A DNA stretch of 64,000 bases from Chitinophagaceae bacterium DXS (GCA_030345135.1 CP128386.1:4098667-4162666), one strand, 5' to 3'. Shown: positions 26,643 to 36,171, counted from the first letter of the stretch. The notes: generated by a model not told the origin, from the letters alone. Made by a program: numbers and translations.

Positions 26643-29483
26643 TTAATTTGATAGCTTAATAAATCTTCCCGAGAAAGTTTCGTTGCCAATTGCAACTGTA
26701 ACAAAGTATGAACCTCCCGAAAGATTGGTTACATTGACTTTCTCTTTCCAAACAGATGCAGTTTTATCAGCGCAGCTTTTCCTTAACACTATTCTTCCCG
26801 ACATATCCGCAATGTGAACTGTTACTTTGCCTGTTAAATCATTAACCATCGACAAATTCAACTGATCATTGGTTGGCACAGGAGACAATTTTAATTGCTG
26901 TGCTTTGGGTTCATTCAACTCCAAAGAAGAAACCTCAGATCCAGAGTGCTGTTCAGCATTTGCAATGCGCTGCCCTGACGAAAGAGTCACTGTAAATGTG
27001 ACGGTTTGCGAATTACTTCCTGCTTTGTCAGTTACTTTAACGCGATAAGTATATGTACCGTTTGTGAGATTGGTAACTGCTGTTATTGCCTGGGTGGGAC
27101 TTTGGATGATCGCATTCTTTGGGCCTGCCATATAATTCCATAGATATGATGTGATCGTGCGGCCCGGTACAGTGTATGAACCCGAAGCATCTAACGTCAC
27201 TGTTGAAGTAGTTACCGGACCCGGATTGGCGATAACGGCAACAGGGCCGGTTATGGCAGCCTGGTTAACTACAACAGTTGCACTAGTTGAATCTAGTTGT
27301 CCGGTTCCATTTTTTACGATTAAGGCGAATACATAAGTTCCTGCTTTCATTTTTGTAACCTTAAGCAAGGGCGCAACTGTACTGCTTAGCACATATCCTG
27401 TCGGCCCGGAAACAACAACCCAGCGATATGTCAGTCCACCATTGCTACTTGATGAAGAACTACCATCCAATGCAACAGAATCAACCGGAAGCGTGATGGA
27501 GTTTGGCGCATTTATGACGGCATGTACAGTGGGCAATGCCGGATTAACAATGATCGTTGCTGTATCTGTATCTTGTTGTCCGGTAGTATTTTTTACGGTC
27601 AGGGTGACTTTGTAAGTTCCTTCTTTCATGCCCGTGATCTTAATCACAGGCTCAATTGTGTTGTTTATAGTATAGCCAGCCGGACCTGATATAACAGCCC
27701 AGTTATAACTCAAATTCCCGTTACTGCTGGAAGAAAATCTTCCATCCAATACTACAGAGTCAACCGAAATAGAACCTGGCCCGTCTATCACCGCATTTAC
27801 GGTTGCTGCTGCAAGATTGACTGTAAACGTAACGCGTCCGCTGCCACTTCCGCCGGCATCACTCACTTTTACCTGGAAGGTATAGGTTCCGTTGACCAGG
27901 TTACTTACTTTAGTAATGGCTTTTGTACTGTTTTCTATGATGTAGTTTTTCGGACCAGATATATAATTCCATTGCCACTTTGTAATTGTACGTCCAGCCG
28001 CGGTGTACGAAGCAGATGCGTCTAATGTTGCTGATGTACCGGTAACCAATCCGGGATTTCTTATCACCGCCACAGGACCTGTAACCGTTGCATTCTTTAC
28101 CAAAACGGATACGGTATCAGAGGACTCATATCCCCGGTTGTTCTTAACCTTCAAAACGAAATCGTAGATTCCTCCGGTTAAGCTGGTCACTTTTACAACC
28201 TTGTTTGTAGTCGAATTGAACACATAGCCGGAAGGTCCACCAATGCAGGACCAATTGTAGGAAGCGATAGTTCCTAACGGGTCGTATGATGCACTGCCAT
28301 CCAGGGTAACTGAGTCAACAGGCAATGATATAGAAGACGGAGCCTGCGCTACAGCTAAAGGATTCGGTCCTTGTACAGTCACGACTACGGCGTTGGATGA
28401 ACCTGATACTCCTTTGTTGTTGGAAACGGTTAGTTGAATAGTGTATTTACCCGGAGAAAGCTTAGTGAGTGTTGCTATGGATGCAGTGCTGTTGTTAAGC
28501 TGGTAACCCGCCGGCCCCGAAAGCACTTTCCATTTATAGGAAATAATCAAAGCTCCGCTGTCGGTGGAAGAGGCAGATCCGTCCAGCGTTATCCCTTTCA
28601 CAGGAAGCGTAACCGTGTCCGGCACCGAGATATACGGATATACGCGCCTGGTTGCTGTATCCGTTCCCCTGGTGTATTGCAAAAGCCATTCATAAACGTT
28701 TACGCCACGTGGCCTGAATGTTGGATCAAATAGCTTTGTCCAGCTATCATGGCCGCTAACTCCAAATGTGTCGAGCAGGGGCTTCGGATTCATCGGAGGG
28801 GTATAAGCGCTGAGAAAATCATACCACCAAAGCGTATACGTATAAGGTATCGTGGGATCTTCAGTATTGGTTGCGAACCACAAGGGCATATTTGTGGCTG
28901 CAAGAGTGCTGGATTGCAACGTATCCCCGCTCCAGTCAGTAGATGCGGAAACAATCCCCGCAACCGAATTCGCATCGCTCATGGATGAACTGGCTGAGTA
29001 CAAGATTCGCCCCGCTCCAAGACTTAGACCGCTCAAATAAACACGTGAATCGTCAATACGATAATGGTGCCTGATATAGTTCATCAGAATATTAAAATCC
29101 TGTGCGGTTTCAATGGCGGTGTTCGCGAGCTGCGGAGAAATCACTATGTACGAATAGTTTTTTCCGCCCACAGTTATAGTCTTTGGAAACAAACCATCAG
29201 CAATCACCTTTGGCGGCCCGTATGTTAATATCAGCTGCAGATCGGTTTGAGATCCGCTGCCCCGCTCTCCTTTTCCGTGGAAAAACAACAACAGCGGATA
29301 AGTTTTATTGGACGTTGCATAATCTGCAGGAAGGTACTCCCAGTAACCGCCGATATTTGGAGAAATGTATGTGGTAATTGGCGTAAAGGTTTGCGAAGAG
29401 ACATTTAATGCAATCGCGAAGGACAAAAGAACAATCATTGTCCTTTTATAATTTGGCAGGTACGGTACAGTTATGCCTGGCAT
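26643..29483 (-). CDS. Secreted PHB-depolymerase-like esterase with six PKD repeats and T9SS sorting domain
   Basis: The 946-residue protein starts with a signal peptide (to about 31). An alpha/beta-hydrolase domain follows: PLLLFFHGKGERG (63-75), VISPQL and nucleophile elbow GLSLGAG with Ser154. Six PKD-like modules of 85-95 residues come next, each with LDGSAS/LDASAS and GTYTFxVKV-like ends. The last 80 residues form a type A T9SS sorting domain (KLSPVPTNDQLNLS ... GGSYFVTVA ... FIKLSN). It should be exported and anchored at the surface or released. It probably acts on an ester or polyester polymer. A shorter paralogue lies immediately upstream. Confidence 0.85.
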   Translation of the reverse strand: MPGITVPYLPNYKRTMIVLLSFAIALNVSSQTFTPITTYISPNIGGYWEYLPADYATSNKTYPLLLFFHGKGERGSGSQTDLQLILTYGPPKVIADGLFPKTITVGGKNYSYIVISPQLANTAIETAQDFNILMNYIRHHYRIDDSRVYLSGLSLGAGRILYSASSSMSDANSVAGIVSASTDWSGDTLQSSTLAATNMPLWFATNTEDPTIPYTYTLWWYDFLSAYTPPMNPKPLLDTFGVSGHDSWTKLFDPTFRPRGVNVYEWLLQYTRGTDTATRRVYPYISVPDTVTLPVKGITLDGSASSTDSGALIISYKWKVLSGPAGYQLNNSTASIATLTKLSPGKYTIQLTVSNNKGVSGSSNAVVVTVQGPNPLAVAQAPSSISLPVDSVTLDGSASYDPLGTIASYNWSCIGGPSGYVFNSTTNKVVKVTSLTGGIYDFVLKVKNNRGYESSDTVSVLVKNATVTGPVAVIRNPGLVTGTSATLDASASYTAAGRTITKWQWNYISGPKNYIIENSTKAITKVSNLVNGTYTFQVKVSDAGGSGSGRVTFTVNLAAATVNAVIDGPGSISVDSVVLDGRFSSSSNGNLSYNWAVISGPAGYTINNTIEPVIKITGMKEGTYKVTLTVKNTTGQQDTDTATIIVNPALPTVHAVINAPNSITLPVDSVALDGSSSSSSNGGLTYRWVVVSGPTGYVLSSTVAPLLKVTKMKAGTYVFALIVKNGTGQLDSTSATVVVNQAAITGPVAVIANPGPVTTSTVTLDASGSYTVPGRTITSYLWNYMAGPKNAIIQSPTQAITAVTNLTNGTYTYRVKVTDKAGSNSQTVTFTVTLSSGQRIANAEQHSGSEVSSLELNEPKAQQLKLSPVPTNDQLNLSMVNDLTGKVTVHIADMSGRIVLRKSCADKTASVWKEKVNVTNLSGGSYFVTVAIGNETFSGRFIKLSN

Positions 29484-29686
29484 TCTAAATAGGTTTAAGA
29501 ATTGTACGGAAATTGTGAAGTGTCTATCTAATCTATCATTTAATCAGGGGGTTTACAAATTTAAAAATTACGCAATTGTAATGCGGAGATTCACTTTGTG
29601 ATACGGAAATTTGACTGAATCTGAGTGAGGTTGATGCGATTTTTTGCGGATAATTAGGTTTGATTTATAGCCCCTGCAAATGATAC

Positions 29687-29724
29687 AGTATACTCTGCAA
29701 AGTTTAAGCTTTGCAGAGTATACT
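29687..29724 (-). terminator. 16-bp perfect stem-loop after the second esterase gene
   Basis: Arms AGTATACTCTGCAAAG (29687-29702) and its exact complement (29709-29724) enclose a six-base loop, about 20 bases past the stop of the gene ending at 29743. The U run is weak, so termination is inferred from stem strength and position. Confidence 0.5.
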
Positions 29725-29742
29725 AATAGTAATTTTGAGAAT

Positions 29743-31188
29743 TTATTTACTCAGTTTAATAAACCTTCCGGAAAATTTTTCATTGCCAACAAGAAGTGTA
29801 AGAAAATAAGATCCACCGGTCAGGCCTGAGATGTTTATCTTTTCACTCCAATGAGCAGCTTTTTTTTCTCCAAAGCCTTTGCCCAGGAGTGTTCTGCCCG
29901 ACATATCGGTAATATAAACGGAAACTTTTCCCTTTGCATCATTAACAACAGATAGATTCAAATAGTCATTGGCAGGTATCGGAGATAGTTTTAGTGTCTG
30001 AAACGCGTTATTGTCTTTGTCAGGAATCACGTCACGTGAAGAATATTGCTGCGCAGTTGCTGTACGTTGCGCCAATGGCAGCTTAACCGTAAAGGTTACG
30101 GTCTTACTGTTGCTGCCTGCCTTGTCTGTCACTTTAACACGGAAAGTATATGTCCCGTTGGTCAGGTTTTTAATATTGGTAATCGAGCGTGCAGGATTCT
30201 CAATAATCGCATTTTTAGGTCCCGCCATATAATTCCACAACCATGAAGTAATTGTACGGCCCGCAACAGTGTAAGAGCCCGAGGCATCCAATGTTACAGA
30301 GGTTGTGGCAATAGTGTCTCCCGGGTCTGCGATGACTGCCACAGGGCCTGTAGCTGTTGATTCAGTCGTCAGGCTTCTTTTATGCTTCAACATCCACTCG
30401 TATACGTTTAAACCACGTGGGCGATAGTTGGGGTCATACATCCTGGTCCAGCTATCATGAGACCTGAGCATCGCACTGTCTATGAGTGGTGGATTGGTCA
30501 TTGCCGGCGTGTATGTTTTTAAATACTGATACCACCAAAACGTATTCGAATAGGGGATCTGATAATCCAATGTATTGCCGAACAACCATATCGGCAAGTT
30601 AGCGGCAGCTATTCTTTTCGCGCTTGCTACATCTCCACTCCAATCAGTGGATGCAGATGTAAGCGCTGCAATGGATTTCGCATTTTCCACAGAAGAGCCT
30701 GCCGCATGCAATATTCTTCCTGCACCAAGGCTTAGGCCCGTTACGTAAATCCGCGATTCGTCTATCCGGTAGCGCGATTTAATGTAGGTCATCAACGCAT
30801 TATAATCTGAGTCTACCGGGATCTCCCTGTTTCTCAACTGCGGAGAGATCACTATAAAAGAAAATTGCTGTCCATCTACTGTGAATGTCTTGGGAAACAG
30901 TCCTTCATTTATCAGTTTGGGCGGACCGTATAATAAAATGCGTTTTAGATCTTCTGTAGTGCCATTACCACGTTCGGCCTTGCCGTGAAAAAAAACAAGC
31001 AAAGGGTATTTCTTTACTGAAGTGCTATATCCCTGGGGAAGATGTTCATAGTATCCCCAAAGATTTGGCGTAATGACAGTACTTATTGGTTTGTGTGTCT
31101 GAGAAAAGCTTGCTATACCAGGGATCAGACAAAGAATAAAAATCCATGCCTGGCGGGCATGAACGGGATTATGCGCAGCAGGTTTCAT
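29743..31188 (-). CDS. Secreted PHB-depolymerase-like esterase, one PKD repeat, T9SS sorting domain
   Basis: The 481-residue paralogue of the next gene downstream has the same signal peptide, hydrolase domain (FFHGKAERGNG, 67-77; GLSLGAG with Ser153) and T9SS domain (KLSPIPANDYLNLS to FIKLSK), but only one PKD module. The pair looks like a tandem duplication followed by repeat gain or loss. Because the PKD module here most resembles the last PKD of the longer protein, the shorter form could be a deletion product. It carries the AACGTTAGG leader motif directly before its start. Confidence 0.85.
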   Translation of the reverse strand: MKPAAHNPVHARQAWIFILCLIPGIASFSQTHKPISTVITPNLWGYYEHLPQGYSTSVKKYPLLVFFHGKAERGNGTTEDLKRILLYGPPKLINEGLFPKTFTVDGQQFSFIVISPQLRNREIPVDSDYNALMTYIKSRYRIDESRIYVTGLSLGAGRILHAAGSSVENAKSIAALTSASTDWSGDVASAKRIAAANLPIWLFGNTLDYQIPYSNTFWWYQYLKTYTPAMTNPPLIDSAMLRSHDSWTRMYDPNYRPRGLNVYEWMLKHKRSLTTESTATGPVAVIADPGDTIATTSVTLDASGSYTVAGRTITSWLWNYMAGPKNAIIENPARSITNIKNLTNGTYTFRVKVTDKAGSNSKTVTFTVKLPLAQRTATAQQYSSRDVIPDKDNNAFQTLKLSPIPANDYLNLSVVNDAKGKVSVYITDMSGRTLLGKGFGEKKAAHWSEKINISGLTGGSYFLTLLVGNEKFSGRFIKLSK

Positions 31189-31191
31189 GTT

Positions 31192-31210
31192 AACAGGTTA
31201 AAACGTTAGG
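31192..31210 (-). promoter_or_regulatory. Shared leader motif (AACAGG-TTAAAACGTTAGG)
   Basis: The segment lies just upstream of the esterase start and matches 17722-17739 before the GH29 start, apart from one extra A and one substitution. Both sit at the same distance from their start codon. Confidence 0.35.
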
Positions 31211-31393
31211 CAGTCAACATCATCAAATAATGTGCTTTTATTGTTTTTTAGAGATTAAAATATTTGCAGGAACACAAAAAAATTAATCCGCACAAGTACA
31301 ATGACAAAACATTAAAAGATCCCACGGGAGCGGAACACCAGGGTTTTGTGAAGGCGATGGCCAGTTGAACGATATAATAAAACAAGTATTTAG

Positions 31394-31765
31394 TTATTCT
31401 TCTTTTTGTTCCATCAGTGCAACATATGCTCCTCCGGGATCCTGGATTACAACAAATGAAGAAGCGCCTTGTGCATGGCGCGGCCCATCAACAACACGAC
31501 CTCCCAAAGCGATACATTTTTCAATACTTGCATCAAGATTTTCTACAGTTATATAATTAAGCCATTGTGGAGGCAGGTTTATATTGACCCCTTTATTATG
31601 ACAAATTCCTGCAACAGGTTCATCATTGCTCATCATCACATAATCCTCATAGTCGCCCATGCTCAGGCCGCTGGCGGTCCAGCCGGCTACCTGTTCATAA
31701 AAACGCTTTACGCTTTCTGCATTTTCAACTGTGAGATCAAGCCACAAAATTCTACCTGTTTTCAT
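31394..31765 (-). CDS. VOC-fold (glyoxalase/bleomycin-resistance type) protein
   Basis: The 123-residue protein has the two beta-alpha-beta-beta-beta modules of the VOC superfamily: GRILWLDLTVENAESVKRFY at the start, then WLNYITVENLDASIEKC, ALGGRVVDGPRHAQG and VIQDPGGAYVALME. It is cytoplasmic. VOC proteins include isomerases, dioxygenases and antibiotic-binding proteins, and the exact role cannot be told. It is monocistronic on the minus strand. Confidence 0.85.
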   Translation of the reverse strand: MKTGRILWLDLTVENAESVKRFYEQVAGWTASGLSMGDYEDYVMMSNDEPVAGICHNKGVNINLPPQWLNYITVENLDASIEKCIALGGRVVDGPRHAQGASSFVVIQDPGGAYVALMEQKEE

Positions 31766-31861
31766 TTGTCAGTATTTTGGCATTTGTTTCATCTGTACTG
31801 GTTCCGGACACTCATCTTAAGCAGGCACAAAAACATGCTCAAATAAAACAGATTGCATCAG

Positions 31862-32956
31862 CTAGTCATCAAATCTTTGACCTGCCCTGGGTATTACCAG
31901 CAAGCTTTTGCGAAGCGTTTGTTTGAGCTGTGTCTTAACAATTTGTCCCATTGTTTTACACCTGAGGAAGAGCGTTTGTTTAAAATAGTCAGCTAATTCT
32001 ACGCGAAGCTGTTCAATTTTTTCAGGCTTGGAAATATCATCGGTATTCATAATATCCAACAACTCTTTGATCCTGTACCGAGAAGAAACCAACCTGATTG
32101 TGATCATGGTTCTTTCTTCCGCCTGGTATTGGGAAATACTTTCTTTATCCAGTTGCTTTAAAACTTCCTGGACAATAGGATAATTCTCCTTGAAGAACTG
32201 GGGAAGATATAAATTCCTTCTTCCTTCATAACTCTGCTGATCAAAATCTATTGCACGGATGCGATATTGGAAATCTTCTATATCCGGCGTAATATTCACT
32301 ACGAAATTATAACTCCGCATATCACCCAGCAATCGCACAAAACAACGTTCATTAAACTTCACAAATTCTTTCGCAAACCTGATAACATTTGTATCGGAAC
32401 GATACAGATAATTTTTGATGAAATCATCGCCGGGAATTCCGGGAATATGCTCTTCCACCAACGTATTGCCTGCAGTTAGAAATGTAATACGATTTGGAGA
32501 TAACAAATGCTCCAGCTCAAGTCCATATATCCGGCTGGAGTCGGCTTGCTTAATGTAGTAATGATCGTAATTGTCGTTAAACTTATTTACGATACGAATT
32601 CTGAAAGGATGGCTGTTTCCAAAACTGCAGAAATCTATGCGTGCCACATCAAGATGTGTGTTGTAGCTGAAGTCACCTTCAGTTTTCAGTATTGCATAAA
32701 TATCAACAAGTGCTTCGCGCAAATATTCCCACTCACGCATATCGTATGTAACAGTTTCCCAAAGTGTTTCTTTGCCGTTCTTATCTTTTAAGGGAATGGA
32801 ATATGTGAAGCGGAGAAGATCATTATAACTTGCCGGCAGCTTCACCTCGCGACCATATTTTTTCAGGTATTGACGCAAAAAATCATTGACAGGAAAAATG
32901 GGCTTTTTTCTGGATGGACGTATATGCTCAACCGAATGGAAATTAACCTCTACCAT
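31862..32956 (-). CDS. Conserved hypothetical protein, possible kinase-like fold
   Basis: The 364-residue protein has no signal peptide or membrane segment. I do not recognise the family by name. A middle stretch reads RLLGDMRSYNFVV ... IRAIDFDQQSYEG, which resembles the catalytic loop and DFD/DFG motif of aminoglycoside-phosphotransferase-like kinases. An upstream block ITFLTAGNTLVEEHIPG could be the lobe linker. The C-terminus (about 290-364) is helical and basic. If the analogy holds, it is an atypical small-molecule or protein kinase. Its neighbours give no further hint. Confidence 0.6.
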   Translation of the reverse strand: MVEVNFHSVEHIRPSRKKPIFPVNDFLRQYLKKYGREVKLPASYNDLLRFTYSIPLKDKNGKETLWETVTYDMREWEYLREALVDIYAILKTEGDFSYNTHLDVARIDFCSFGNSHPFRIRIVNKFNDNYDHYYIKQADSSRIYGLELEHLLSPNRITFLTAGNTLVEEHIPGIPGDDFIKNYLYRSDTNVIRFAKEFVKFNERCFVRLLGDMRSYNFVVNITPDIEDFQYRIRAIDFDQQSYEGRRNLYLPQFFKENYPIVQEVLKQLDKESISQYQAEERTMITIRLVSSRYRIKELLDIMNTDDISKPEKIEQLRVELADYFKQTLFLRCKTMGQIVKTQLKQTLRKSLLVIPRAGQRFDD

Positions 32957-32990
32957 GTGGTGAAATTACGATTTGGATTTGGAATTTAGG

Positions 32991-33114
32991 GTCTGGACCG
33001 GGATTTAGGGGATTTGAGGATTGACGGGATTGCAGTGAAAGTCAAAATGCAAAAGTCAAAATGCAAAACCTGAGTCTGGACCGGGATTTGGGGGATTTGA
33101 GGATTGACGGGATT
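32991..33114 (+). repeat. Two copies of the 41-bp GGATT-rich repeat
   Basis: Copies at 32991-33031 and 33074-33114 differ at one of 41 positions and start GTCTGGACCGGGATTT. GTGAAAGTCAAAATGC and AAAAGTCAAAATGC words lie between them. Related copies on the minus strand are at 23940-23980, about 24007-24048 and 33200-33240. Confidence 0.65.
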
Positions 33115-33199
33115 GGATTTATTTCCTATTCAAAAATGATTTGAAACGTCAATTAACAATTCATACGATCAAAATGAAAGCGTGAATATGACAGCAGTT

Positions 33200-33240
33200 A
33201 ATCCTACTAATCCACGAATCCCACAAATCCTGGTTCAGAC
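33200..33240 (-). repeat. Diverged copy of the 41-bp GGATT-rich repeat
   Basis: On the minus strand this reads GTCTGAACCAGGATTTGTGG and continues with GATT words. It follows the isoaspartyl peptidase stop by only three bases, in opposite orientation to the two copies upstream. Confidence 0.5.
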
Positions 33241-33243
33241 ATC

Positions 33244-34278
33244 CTAATTATAGATATAAATCTCAATCGTTCCGTCCTTCTTAATCGCGCCACGGTACAT
33301 GCCTGCGGTGTTGAAAGGCATAGTCATATTGCCGTTTTTATCGAGGGCTATCAGGCCCCCATCGCCGCCCAGTTTGCCCACTTTTTCAATAACAGTTTTT
33401 CCTGCCTCACTAACGGAGAGTCCTTTGTATTCCATTAAAGCGGAAAGATCATGAGCTACCACATTTCTGATGTAAAATTCGCCCCAGCCGGTACAGGAAA
33501 CTGCGACAGTATTGTTATTGGCATAAGTACCTGCACCGATGATTGGCGCATCTCCAACGCGTCCGTATTTTTTATTCGTCATTCCGCCTGTGGAAGTGCC
33601 TGCGGCAAGATCTCCGTTGTTATCCAGTGCAACACAACCAACCGTTCCGAATTTGTAGTCGATATTGATGATCCCCAATTTCTTTTGATCGGTTTGCTGA
33701 TTGAAGCTGTGATCAAGCTTCGCTTTGATTGAGTCTTCTTTCAATGCTTTTTGCAATCCATCCCAGCGTTCTTTTGTCCAGAAGTATTTCGGATCAACTA
33801 TCTGCAGTCCTGCTTCTTTTGCAAATTGCTCCGCTCCTTTTCCAATCAGCATTACGTGCTCTGATTTTTCCATCACTGCTCTCGCTGCACTGATCGGGTT
33901 TCTTATAGTAGTTACACCAGCTACAGATCCCGCAGCAAGTGTACGTCCATTCATAATTGCAGCATCCAGTTCGTTACGTCCGTCATGCGTAAACACAGCC
34001 CCTTTGCCAGCATTAAAATGCGGGTCATCTTCCAATACCCGGATGGTTGCTTCTACAGCATCAATACTCGACTTGCCAGACTTCAACACAGCATAACCCG
34101 TTTCAAGTGCTTTTTGTAATACAGAACGATAGACAGCTTCTTTTTCAGGTGTCATGTTTTGACGTGTAATTGTTCCTGCGCCTCCATGGATCACCAAAAT
34201 ATAATCGCCTTTTTGCTGAGCGAATAAAGAAGATAAGATGACCATGCTGCACATGAAAAATAAAAGCAGACGTTTCAT
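33244..34278 (-). CDS. Isoaspartyl peptidase/L-asparaginase (Ntn-hydrolase), exported
   Basis: The 344-residue precursor has a signal peptide (to about residue 21). The N-terminal signature VIHGGAGTITR lies at 29-39, and the self-cleavage site is KFGTVGCVALD, where Thr212 becomes the N-terminal nucleophile of the beta subunit. Also present are AAGTSTGGMTNKKYGRVGD and the C-terminal PFNTAGMYRG. The family hydrolyses beta-aspartyl dipeptides and asparagine. The signal sequence places it in the periplasm. It is a lone minus-strand gene. Confidence 0.92.
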   Translation of the reverse strand: MKRLLLFFMCSMVILSSLFAQQKGDYILVIHGGAGTITRQNMTPEKEAVYRSVLQKALETGYAVLKSGKSSIDAVEATIRVLEDDPHFNAGKGAVFTHDGRNELDAAIMNGRTLAAGSVAGVTTIRNPISAARAVMEKSEHVMLIGKGAEQFAKEAGLQIVDPKYFWTKERWDGLQKALKEDSIKAKLDHSFNQQTDQKKLGIINIDYKFGTVGCVALDNNGDLAAGTSTGGMTNKKYGRVGDAPIIGAGTYANNNTVAVSCTGWGEFYIRNVVAHDLSALMEYKGLSVSEAGKTVIEKVGKLGGDGGLIALDKNGNMTMPFNTAGMYRGAIKKDGTIEIYIYN

Positions 34279-34737
34279 GCAGTAGTAGATTTAACTCTTG
34301 GTTTGATCAATTGTTATTAGTGAAGATACATTCAAAGGGAAGATCTTCCCATCCCGCAGATAAATAAATTTCGATTCGAATTTTTTTATGCAAGAAAGTT
34401 TATAGCTTTGCAGCGCTAAACTTTACAAACCCAAACTTCAGTGGAGGGTTTTATATATGCTTGAACAATAACTACATATCGCATTGACGTCTCCGGAGTT
34501 GCTTATCCGGACATTTATTTCCATTCTGTATTGATGTATCCCTTAGCCATTTGCAATCATTTACAAATGCATGGCATAAATCAATTGTGCGCTGACATTT
34601 AATCCAGAACGCGAAATATTCCCGTCGCCAACAAATTCCAGTCATTTTTTATCCATGCAACAGCGTAAGGGAATTCTATTGCCCTTACTCATCACGTTGC
34701 GCTTAATCGCTGCATAATAGCAGCTAAATACAACAGA
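34279..34737. other. Gene-free 459-bp spacer with palindromes upstream of rtcB
   Basis: No convincing frame is present. I see a perfect palindrome GGGAAGATCTTCCC at 34337-34350 and a stem-loop with arms GTAAGGG (34665-34671) and CCCTTAC (34682-34688) about 50 bases before the rtcB start. The length is unusual for this gene-dense region and could hold the promoter and leader of rtcB-prfH. Confidence 0.4.
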
Positions 34738-36144
34738 ATGAAAACTGTTATACAACTAAAAGAACTAAGCAAGCTGGGCTATACAACAGATATCAGTCGC
34801 AGCATTGCAGTCAATATTATATCAAGGCATTGCAAGCATGAATCCAGGCACGCACTAGCTGAAATTTTAAAAAACATTTTGCTCGAACCATCACAATGGA
34901 AAACACATGAAGTATGGGGAAAGCTTGCACAACAGTTCTGTGACGAAGAAGAACAACCACAGGCTGATTTTTATTCATTGAAAGATGAAACAAATGCTGC
35001 ACCGTGCAAAACATATGGCTCGAAAAACATCGATAACGCTGCAAAGCAACAAATGCGTGTAGCACTACAATTACCGGTCGCAACAAAAGGCGCTTTAATG
35101 CCCGATGCGCATGGCGGGTATGGATTACCTATAGGAGGTGTACTTGCAACTGACAACGCAGTGATTCCTTATGCGGTTGGTGTTGATATCGGATGCCGCA
35201 TGGCACTTACGATTTTCAATGAAAATGAAAAATATGTTCAGCGCTACACTCACCAGGTAAAAGAAGCGATCAGACAGTGGACGCATTTTGGAACAGAGGG
35301 AGCGCTTGAAGTAAGACAGGAACATGAAGTAATGGATAATCCGTCTTTCGAAGCGACATCATTACTAAAAGAATTAAAAGGTAAGGCCTTCAGGCAGTTG
35401 GGAAGCTCAGGTAGCGGCAATCACTTTGTTGAATTCGGTACGATTGAAGTAGTTGAAAACAATTCATTGCAGATACCAGCAGGAAGATACACAGCACTGC
35501 TCTCCCACTCAGGTTCACGCGGTTTGGGCGCAGCCATTGCCATGCATTATTCCAAAATTGCAAGAGATGTTTGCAAGCTTCCACGCGAAGCGCAACAATT
35601 GGCATGGTTGGATATGGCAAAAGAAGAGGGACAGGAGTATTGGCTAAGTATGAACCTGGCCGGGGAATACGCCCAAGCATGTCACGAAAGGATTCACGCT
35701 AACCTCACAAAGGCATTGGGATTGCAACCACTGGTAGGCATAAGCAACCATCACAACTTCGCATGGAAAGATATGATTGAAGGCCGCGAGATGATTATAC
35801 ATCGTAAGGGTGCAACACCTGCTCACGCAGGAGAAATGGGTATTATTCCAGGTAGCATGACTACGCCCGGTTACCTGGTTTGCGGCAAAGGAAATGCTGA
35901 ATCATTGTACTCTGCTTCACATGGAGCCGGCCGCGAAATGAGCAGAAAAAAAGCGAAAGAAACTTTCACCAACTCAGCATTGAGAAAAATGTTGTCACAG
36001 GCAGGCGTTACACTCATCGGTGGCAGTGTGGAAGAAGCTCCTGGCGCTTACAAAAACATTGACACAATCATGCAGGCCCAGACTAGCCTGGTAGACATCC
36101 AGGGAAAGTTTATGCCTGGAATTGTAAGAATGGACCGGGATTAA
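34738..36144 (+). CDS. rtcB: RtcB-type RNA 3'-phosphate/5'-OH ligase
   Basis: The 468-residue protein carries the RtcB core: MPDAHGGYGLPIGG (121-134), manganese ligand Cys153 in GVDIGCRMAL, GSGNHFVE (225-232), LSHSGSRGLG (255-264) and the guanylated His395 in SASHGAGREMS. About 95 residues precede the core as a helical N-terminal region. RtcB joins RNA ends left by endonucleases using GTP and manganese. The next gene, 61 bases downstream, encodes release factor homologue PrfH. RtcB-PrfH pairs are known to repair ribosomes cut in the 16S decoding centre, so that is the likely job here. Confidence 0.93.
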   Translation: MKTVIQLKELSKLGYTTDISRSIAVNIISRHCKHESRHALAEILKNILLEPSQWKTHEVWGKLAQQFCDEEEQPQADFYSLKDETNAAPCKTYGSKNIDNAAKQQMRVALQLPVATKGALMPDAHGGYGLPIGGVLATDNAVIPYAVGVDIGCRMALTIFNENEKYVQRYTHQVKEAIRQWTHFGTEGALEVRQEHEVMDNPSFEATSLLKELKGKAFRQLGSSGSGNHFVEFGTIEVVENNSLQIPAGRYTALLSHSGSRGLGAAIAMHYSKIARDVCKLPREAQQLAWLDMAKEEGQEYWLSMNLAGEYAQACHERIHANLTKALGLQPLVGISNHHNFAWKDMIEGREMIIHRKGATPAHAGEMGIIPGSMTTPGYLVCGKGNAESLYSASHGAGREMSRKKAKETFTNSALRKMLSQAGVTLIGGSVEEAPGAYKNIDTIMQAQTSLVDIQGKFMPGIVRMDRD

Positions 36145-36171
36145 GTCAATTAAAAAATTATCAAATCAAAG

